A stretch of 64,000 bases of DNA from Jaapia argillacea MUCL 33604 (taxonomy: Eukaryota > Basidiomycota > Agaricomycetes > Jaapiales > Jaapiaceae): NCBI GenBank assembly GCA_000697665.1, contig KL197735.1, positions 360,689 to 424,688 of the forward strand, in the 5' to 3' direction. Every line of letters starts with the position of its first letter. The first letter of the stretch is position 1. A model generated the notes under the pieces. It did no database searches. It was not told the origin of the DNA and was given only the letters and a program-made list of their open reading frames with translations. Made by a program: the position numbers and the translations under genes. Below, one piece after another: positions 56,890 through 64,000 of this stretch.

Positions 56890-59800
56890 GTCTTTGAGTA
56901 TACCGCTATTGCGCTGGCATAGAGGACAAACGGGGAGCAAGTAGATAAGCACTTAGCTTGGCGAGACTTAGATGCGAAGCGATATGGGCGAAAGCGCTTG
57001 CGCTTTCCGGTCCCACTGTGTGGGGCTCTGCACTCAGAAGAAAACCGAGGCGAGCTGCGATTCCCAGCAAGTTAGGAGTCTGACGACGCAGCCAGCGAGG
57101 CTCGGATACCCAAGAACTAGGAGTCAGATAGTTGTTAAACATACGGAGGATCCCAAGGCTGAGGGAGAACATGATAGCCAGCTTTAAGATGAGTTTGCCT
57201 GGGGATGGTGGATAGTTGCGATCAGCTCCGCAAGGATTTCTCCGTCATGGCGAATGGTGATAGTCCTAAACGGAGAGCGAATTCTGTATATCCAATGGCA
57301 GGGGAAAATCTCAAGGTGCTGGTAGGAGCACCTTGTAGTGCAGGTCAGAGTCTGACCAGTGACAACCGATGGGCTTCGAGGTTCTGGGGGGTCAGGACAC
57401 AGATAGATAGATCGACTGTAGCCGACTTGTGAGGCTGCTGGCAATTGCAAGAGAGGAGCATTAGGTTGGTAGTCGGCTCGTGGGGGTGACAAATCATAGT
57501 GGTGGATTAACCCTGCATCGGATATAGCTCGCGGATTCAAGGTCGGGACAACGGTGTCGGACACCCGTACCAGTGGCATGTCGTTGTTCACTATTCGATC
57601 ATCTCGTGAATTGATACACGTTTGAGTCAAAATTGCTTGTTGACGGCTCACAGCCGTCAATCCAATGCGAGGGGGGGGATGACGTCGACCGCACAACACT
57701 CGAGGAGGAATGGGGGTCCTGGTAGTTTGAATGCATTGACCCGTCGTGGGTAAACGTGGATATGTGCGGCTTTGCTTGTTAGCAAGCGGGGTCTCATTTC
57801 TGTGATAAATGAGCCTTGGCTAAGTCGACATGTTTCATGGTTGGAAAGTTCGGGACCATTTTTCGAGTCTTCCTGGGGTGTGACAAGTGGTTGGAAGTAA
57901 CGAGGATGACTTCCCGCTGGGGAGAGATCATTTTTTCTGTTTGCGATGACAATGTGCACTCGGTGAGGGAATACCAGCATATGTCAGAGCTGTTGGCAAT
58001 GATAGCGAGGATGATCAACAAAGGCGTGAGCAAGGCAAAGGGAAGAGTTTCCATCGACAACAGTGCTTCGTTAATAAGTTGCTTTTGTCTGATATCGGAC
58101 GGTGCGACAACGATAAGCAATAAGTTGTGGATCCTCGGAGTTGTGCAACTTCTCCTCTTAGCCTCGACTGGTTTGAGTGGGACCCTGTCTTTGAATGCTT
58201 GAATGGAGCACGGGCGCGTAACGGGTTGTGAGTGGAACAGAAATTAGCCATTTCCGAGTCCTCCATAATCTTAGTAAATCGCTGACGAAAAGGTAGTATG
58301 TTGGTGAGAGTTCGTGAGAGGGGATGGCCATGTCCTAGAGCCATATCTCTCAATATCGATTGTTAGCGGCAGGAAGTGTCAGCCTAGATTCGGAGGAGAT
58401 AACAATCAAAGCTGAAGTTCCATGATAAGGTCGAAAACAGAGACAGTTCGCATGATACTGCACGTGCAAAGATGATGGCATTCGCATTGACAGTAAACGG
58501 CGAATCCGTGGATTGGCGAAAAAAGGGGGGGAGTGACTTGGCCATGTAACTTGATAGCGAAAAAGGGCAGTAAACAGATTGCCAACAAAGTTGGGAGTGT
58601 CTGTGATGGGTAAAGATAGCAACAAGCCGTAGAGTGTAGCATCATCATCCAGACTGGGAATGGTAGCGGTATGAAATAGCGTCACAGCGAAAAAGGTAAC
58701 TTTGTTGTGTTGAGCATGGAGACGATATGGGATAGGAAAGGATAGGGAGAGACTGGATTGTGGGCATGGTAAGAGTGGAGTAGTAGCAAAATAGTTACGA
58801 GAATACTCGTGGTGAAGGAGGGAGAGAGCGACTTGTTGTGAAACTAGTAGGGTACACATTTCGAGTGGACAATAGCAACAGCATTGAGAGATGTGAACAT
58901 CTCTGTAGAGGGTGGAGATGGTACATGACTGATAGCGGGTAGGTAGATGGCCATCTGTGTTCTGAGAAGTAGCATATGAGATGATAGGCTGCCTGTGCAA
59001 CAATCGATATCGCGCGATGCAATATGGGAGATTATGGAAGAGCTTGTGTCACAAGTGGATACAGATGTGGGTGCAATGAGGGCGGCGAACACATCTGTGT
59101 TGAAGGTGAAGTTCATTCGGAATGTGCTTAGGACAAGCTAACGCCGAGTGGTAGCGTGCAACATGATGAGTAGCCGACAGTGTGGGAAGCATCATGCAAC
59201 CCGACTGGTAGCATACGAGGTGACGAGCGCAATCCAACGGATGGCATGCGGTGAGGTAAGCAATTTGTGAGTTGATAGGTGGTGTGCAAGGTGATGCCAG
59301 TGGGGTATGTCTTGAGTATGTGTTGGTAATGGAGAGGGGAGACGTGTTGTTACGAGAAATGGCAAGTTCTATCCTCGAGCTCGGAGAGGTTGTCATGGTG
59401 TGGTAATGGATAGGGCAGCAGGTGGGCTCATATGGGGGGGATAATGATGATTCCGATGATCCATGGATGGCGCATATTGATGACGGAGATGGTGGCGAGA
59501 CGACAGGATCTGCGTCGGAAGCAGGAACAGCAGCGGATGCTGTAGTGGCTTTATGGGCAGTGCATCGTGTAGAGGCACTGTTGATAGCCGTTGCAGCAGG
59601 ATGTTTACTAGCCGGATCCGAAACGGATGTGGATGACGTTGTTGGTTACGGTGTTCGCAATGATGGGAGTGGTAGTGGGTAAGGAGCAGGTGTAGCGGCC
59701 CACGACCCCGGTGGATTCGGTGTTTCGAGCAATGAGAAATTTCCGATTTGATGATCAGGTGTCCAGTCTTAATTTCAGTAGTATCATCATCAGAGGAAGA

Positions 59801-61325
59801 TGGGGGCCCAGGGAGTTCACGCAGCCCTCTAGGAGGTGAAGGTATTGAACCTGTAACTTTCGAAAACTGGATGATTGGCGCCGAGGAGGAGTTGCTACTG
59901 GTTGTGTTTGCAGTAATGGGGAGGGAGGTTCTGGCGAAGGCGGCACATCACTGGTTTGCTGCCTCAACCAATAGTTGGGGTCACGAAAGGGTAGCGGTAG
60001 CGGGTATGGTAGCGGTATCGGCTATGGTAGCAGTATCAGGTATGGTAACGGTATCGGCTATGGTAGCGGTAGCAGGTATGGTAGCGGTAGAGGGTATGGT
60101 CGTGGTAGCGGGTATGGTAGCGGTAGCGGGTATGGTAGCGGTAGCGGGTATGGTAGCGGTAGCAGGTATGGTAGCGGTAGCAGGTATGGTAGTGGTAGTA
60201 TGGTAGCAGATGCGGGAATGGTAGCGGTAGTATGGTAGCAGATGCGGGAATGGTAGCAGTTGCAGGGAAGGTAGCGGTTGCAAGGAAGGTTGTGGTTGCG
60301 GTTGCGGGGAAAGGTTGCAGTTGCGGAGAAGGTAGTGGCAACGGTGATCATAGCAGTGACAGCAGTGATACCTGGGATGGTAGGGTAGCGGGGATGGAGT
60401 GACGATGGCCGCGGTAGTGGGGGAAGTTGCCGTAAAGGGTTACCTGGGTAAGGTGGCCTCCGTAGAGGGTATGGTGGCGTACGTAGCAAGGGGTGGAGAC
60501 GTCGCTTGAGTTTGCGAGAACAAGCGATGCGATAAAGGAGGAAAAGTATGAGTAATGGATTCAAAATTTTGGAGGAAGCACATATGCTGACCGGATAAGT
60601 GATAGAGTATGGGGCTGAAGGGAGCTCCGAAATTGTGGTGCTAGCTTATTGTGGTCCTGCGGCTTTGCTCGAGAGTCGCCGCGATCACTGGTGTGCGCCA
60701 TACGAGGGCCCAGTGGGTTTCATGATGCCTTGGTGGTAGAGATTGATAGCAGGGTGTGCAACTGGGCGTTCTCGAGAATAAGGGTGCTGTTTTTGGCCAT
60801 AGGTGACCGGGAATCGGAGACGGGTGGGTGCTGTCCGGAAAGGGGAGTCGCGCAACCGTGTCGTTTCCGCTGAACATTGTCCATTCTCGCTCTTCCCTTC
60901 CTTCAGTCATTATCTGTAACCTTTTTTAGATCAGGAGTCCCCTTGACACCGTTCGGATAGTCCAGGTGCGGCAGGGGTGATTCCTTGTGCAGAGAGGAAG
61001 CATTGCGAGATCAAACGCGACTTCAGGGCTGAAAGTTGGTGTGCGGATCGGGTCAAGGTGCATCAGAAAGATGAAGAGAAACAGAGTAGGTCTTGGATAG
61101 TGGTGCACGATGGCGGATCAGTGGTTGTTCGGTCGTGCGCGTCAATTGAGGGACCTGACTGGTGGCGAGAGAAACAGGTGGGTGTAAAGGCATTGGTGCC
61201 ATAATCACCAGAATAGTACAGAAAAGAAAAGAAAGCAGCAGTGCCCAACGGGGTATGCTGCAGGCAGGCGTCGTCGCGGTACGATGAAAAGAGCATCGTG
61301 CCGCGCCTGCCGCTCGCTCAAAGAC
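56890..61325. other. 4.4-kb unrelated insert in the DUF6533 array
   Basis: Homology between the downstream flanks of units 1 and 2 stops near 56890 and resumes near 61364. The insert starts GTCTTTGAG (56890-56898) and ends with its complement CTCAAAGAC (61317-61325). Both ends carry hairpins next to them (GAAAGCGCTTGCGCTTTC near 56992; complementary arms GATGAAAAGAGCATC and GCAGGC...GCCTGC near 61262-61310). The longest minus-strand frames (57184-57699, 58350-59003) resemble nothing I know. No transposase is evident. It could be a non-autonomous mobile element or a fragment of another locus. Confidence 0.5.
59989..60275. repeat. 18-bp minisatellite
   Basis: About 15 imperfect copies of a unit such as ATGGTAGCGGTAGCGGGT, with a 6-bp sub-period GGTAGC. 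Because the unit length is a multiple of three and lacks stops, several frames on both strands are open (MVAVAG, YGSGSG and, on the minus strand, TIPATA repeats). The long frames here are therefore not evidence of a gene. Confidence 0.9.
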
Positions 61326-61364
61326 TATATTCTATTCCTTCCCTCGTGCCTCACTACGTAATAG

Positions 61365-62928
61365 AACCTGAATCTAATCGACGATGGGTTGGACTTCGGA
61401 GGTCGTCGCCGGCGATATCTTGGGCTTCAGTGTGCGGCAATGAAAGTAGAGGTTCGAAGTGACTCGGAATCAGGAGCAAAAATGGCAGAGGAAGGAGATA
61501 ACATGGGACACAGTAATCATTATAATGCCCGACGGACTCCTTTAAAACCTCACTGGACAATTATTATTGCTTACAGCCACCCTTGGCTCCCCTCGACTCT
61601 CGTTCGATCGAGTCAACTCAAGGACGCGAGCATGACAGAGTTGTTGATGGTCTCGGGCAGATGGGACGAGTACTTGGTGGTGGTCGGGCGTCATCATCGT
61701 ATTCACGGGGAGGAAGGTTGCGAGGGGTGGAGTTCACGATCTTGACCTCCAGCGGCTAGGAAGATGTTGTTGGAGTTCGGGACTGGAATAGGGGTGAGGT
61801 GCTGGGGGCGTACGCAAGCTCGACAATGGGTCGGGCGACCTGCGGCGGAAACATAGTAGGTTAGCACACCTCTTGAAAGAAGGAGATCGTCCCCAGTTTG
61901 TGTCACATCCAAAAAGTGCAAAGCCGCGTGCCATGGCTCCTCAAGCCCCGCAGACTAAGGTCAGGACACGTGGATGGTTATCAACATGTGCTCAACAGAC
62001 GATCTGCCAGTGATCACCGTCCATGTACTGTAGAAGGGAAGGCGGACATCCATTGGGAGCCACAATCCGTCATACCCGCCGCAGCACCTTGACCAAACAC
62101 CAGCGAGTCCTCTGTCGTACAGTGATTCCACAACCCCCAGGATACACGCCAAACAGCTTGCCGCCTCAAACCCGTCTCCATAAACACTGCTATGGGACGA
62201 GACGTCCCTCAATGCCTTCAGCGACATCCTCAGCGCTAGGAAACAGATGCCAAGGCCAACAAGGGGAATAAGGCAAGCAAAAACAAAATACGTACCGAGA
62301 GAGAGAAGATGTAAGTTGTGTTCAGCGATACATTTGTTGAAATTGTCCTGAACTAGTTCAGCACGCCCTCTCGCGTGGACATATAACGAGATCCCTGGCT
62401 TCGGGAGGGACTTCCGAACGGTCAGTACCAAGTCAGAGTACTGTACGGTATGGCTCCACGGCTTGTCAAAATTTGAAGAATAAACGAAACATTACAACCC
62501 ATATTAGGAGTCCCGGTAAATAAAGTAACTACCGAATTGCAACATCGACCGACTTTCGCTTCACTCTGACTGTCCAAGCCTGTCCATCTCCATCGGCTGC
62601 GTCCTACCGACCTCAAGGATGTTGCCAATGCCAACTCACTGCTCCAGGACGGAGAGTTACGTATCGCGGAACGAACTTCACCTGTTCTGGCATCGATTCG
62701 GTTGCCATCTAATCGAGTTGAATCGCACTTGGCACGGACGCTTTTTGCTTCTGTGCTCATTTACAATTTCGGTGAAAGATGTACTAACAGTCTAACCGGA
62801 ACTTGGTTTGCGTTCACAAGGCTCTCGCGATTACCGGCCTTTGACTGGGGCGTCTGGGGAGAGTTGTAGGACATCGGCTGGCAGTCTCTTGGTCCTTATC
62901 CTCCTCTTCAACGTTCCAGAAGCCGGAA
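61365..62928. repeat. Duplicated spacer D2 (core 61365-62310) and 5' region of unit 3
   Basis: Second copy of the spacer at 53950-54780, with the same order of blocks, followed by the unit promoter block at about 62600-62780. A minus-strand frame at 61961-62431 has one hydrophobic stretch (LGTYFVFACLIPLVGLGICF). It is not conserved in D1, so I do not call a gene. Confidence 0.6.
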
Positions 62929-64000
62929 ATGACTGACTCTAGTGACCTCGCGAAGGCCATGCTAGAGACGCAACAAGTCAATTATTGCTCGCGTACGCCT
63001 TCTTTGCGATTTGATGGCAGGGACACAGACCGATGAATCGTATCACAGTCTCATCGATTGCGTTCTTAATCTGGGATATCTGTATCACCTTTGGAGACGA
63101 AGTAAACTATATCTGGAGGTATGGTTTCTCTGCCGCCCAATCCGTCTTCGTCACCTCAAGGCTGTGACTTCGCTAGGCAGTCAAATCGATCTCCTACCAA
63201 ATGGCTCTTTCTCTTCACGCGATACGTTTCGGTCGTCGGTCAGATGTGAGCATCGCATTTTGCCCACGAATGGCCCCCTAATCGTATCTCAGGATACGTT
63301 TTTTGCGCTCACTCGGTTTTTTCTGGACACCTCCAATACCGGGATCCACATGCCACCCATGGTTCGTTGTTCAAAGCCTGTGGACGGCCTTATTGGTCAC
63401 AGCCGTCGAGTTGATATTTGGCGTAAGAGGTAAGCACTCAAGGCCGCCCTAAGTTTTATCCTTCCGTCTGACCTGCGCCGCAACAGTCTATGCCCTTTAT
63501 CAGAGCAGCCGATGGATTCGGAATCTGCTGTTATTTATTTTTGCCTCCAACTTCCTGGTCGTGATTATCACGTTTGCTGTGATGCTTCCCAAATTCCAAT
63601 ATAACGACAACTGCTTTCCGCTCACCAGCGCCAATTCTTTAGAATCCTTAAGAATATGGACGTGAGTTACGCACTTCCTACTCCACGTTCGTTGGTCAGA
63701 TTTGTAGTCTCATCCATACAGCGTAACCCCAGTTGCAGTTCAAACTGTGTTGATGCTGCTTACCTTAATTAAAGCCATCCCCTCAATACGAAAGTCCATC
63801 CACAAAGCACCGCTGATTTTGGTTGTGGCTCGGGATGGCACTTGGGCCTACCTCTTGATATCCGGCAAGTCATGCGGGCCTTCTGGTCATGACCGCAAAA
63901 TGCTGAAATCCGAGCTAGTTTTCTTCCTGTACGACGGAATCTTCTACAATTTCCTCTCCCTGCTGCCACGGACTCTCATCCTGAGGTTTGTCGTCTCACC
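62929..64000 (+). CDS. DUF6533 multi-pass membrane protein, array unit 3 (cut by window end)
   Basis: ATG at 62929 (MTDSSDLAKAMLETQQVNYCS). The introns follow units 1 and 2. Recognisable pieces: FLIWDICITFGDEVNYIWR, the RSLGFFWTPP exon (here MIRFLRSLGFFWTPPIPG), a membrane segment around FIFASNFLVVIITFAVMLP, RDGTWAYLLIS and LLPRTLILRFVVSP at the window edge. No stop or lost splice site seen in the part present. More diverged from units 1 and 2 than they are from each other. Confidence 0.8.

Noticed and set aside
58350-59396. Minus-strand frames up to 217 aa
   Set aside because: Overlapping in several frames, no recognisable domain, inside the insert; evidence is too weak for a gene call.

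Overview
The window looks like a gene-dense but heavily rearranged stretch of a basidiomycete genome, most likely Agaricomycetes. The evidence is the many 45-65 nt GT-AG introns, TKL-type kinases with an HGDL catalytic loop, DUF6533 membrane proteins, an Agaricomycete-type F-box protein, a chromodomain Ty3/gypsy element, and a very large multi-exon protein family that I recognise as highly repeated in Agaricomycetes. No RNA gene or CRISPR array was seen.

Region 1 (1-14.8 kb) is a segmental duplication cluster. Three minus-strand paralogues fuse a tyrosine-kinase-like domain to a long disordered tail and C-terminal C2H2 zinc fingers (<1-2268, 3979-6833, 11268-14306). The block [decayed two-TM gene + kinase gene] is present twice (about 2.5-7.3 kb and 9.8-14.8 kb), and a 3'-truncated LRR gene lies between the two blocks. 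The third kinase gene carries a second, partial C-lobe joined to the first through what was an intron.

Region 2 (15.8-27.1 kb) is retrotransposon territory. It holds a minus-strand fragment (CCHC ORF, polypurine tract and 465-bp LTR) and a plus-strand chromovirus with 5' LTR, self-priming-type PBS, gag, a gag-pol -1 frameshift site, PR-RT-RH-IN and a chromodomain, but no 3' LTR. Four in-frame stops, all TGA, and a lost integrase aspartate show it is dead. A 230-bp direct repeat brackets the plus-strand element.

Region 3 (27.1-36.9 kb) is the best candidate for an undescribed system. It is a roughly 9.8-kb segment with inverted terminal repeats of about 1.1 kb. Inside are two divergent genes: a very large zinc-finger/Cys-cluster protein (minus) and a smaller acidic protein (plus). 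I read it as a large cut-and-paste-like transposon. This copy is inactivated by TGA codons, and its right TIR contains an assembly gap.

Region 4 (37.3-51.4 kb) is more conventional: the intact LRR gene (parent of the truncated copy), a multi-exon gene of unknown function with a truncated paralogue next to it, an F-box gene that meets the truncated end of that paralogue, and ATM1, the mitochondrial ABC exporter needed for cytosolic Fe-S protein assembly.

Region 5 (52.2-64 kb) is a tandem array of three DUF6533 seven-TM-like genes with duplicated spacers. It is interrupted by about 4.4 kb of unrelated DNA that contains an 18-bp minisatellite.

Exon boundaries were inferred by eye from splice motifs and paralogue comparison; spans are more reliable than individual junctions.
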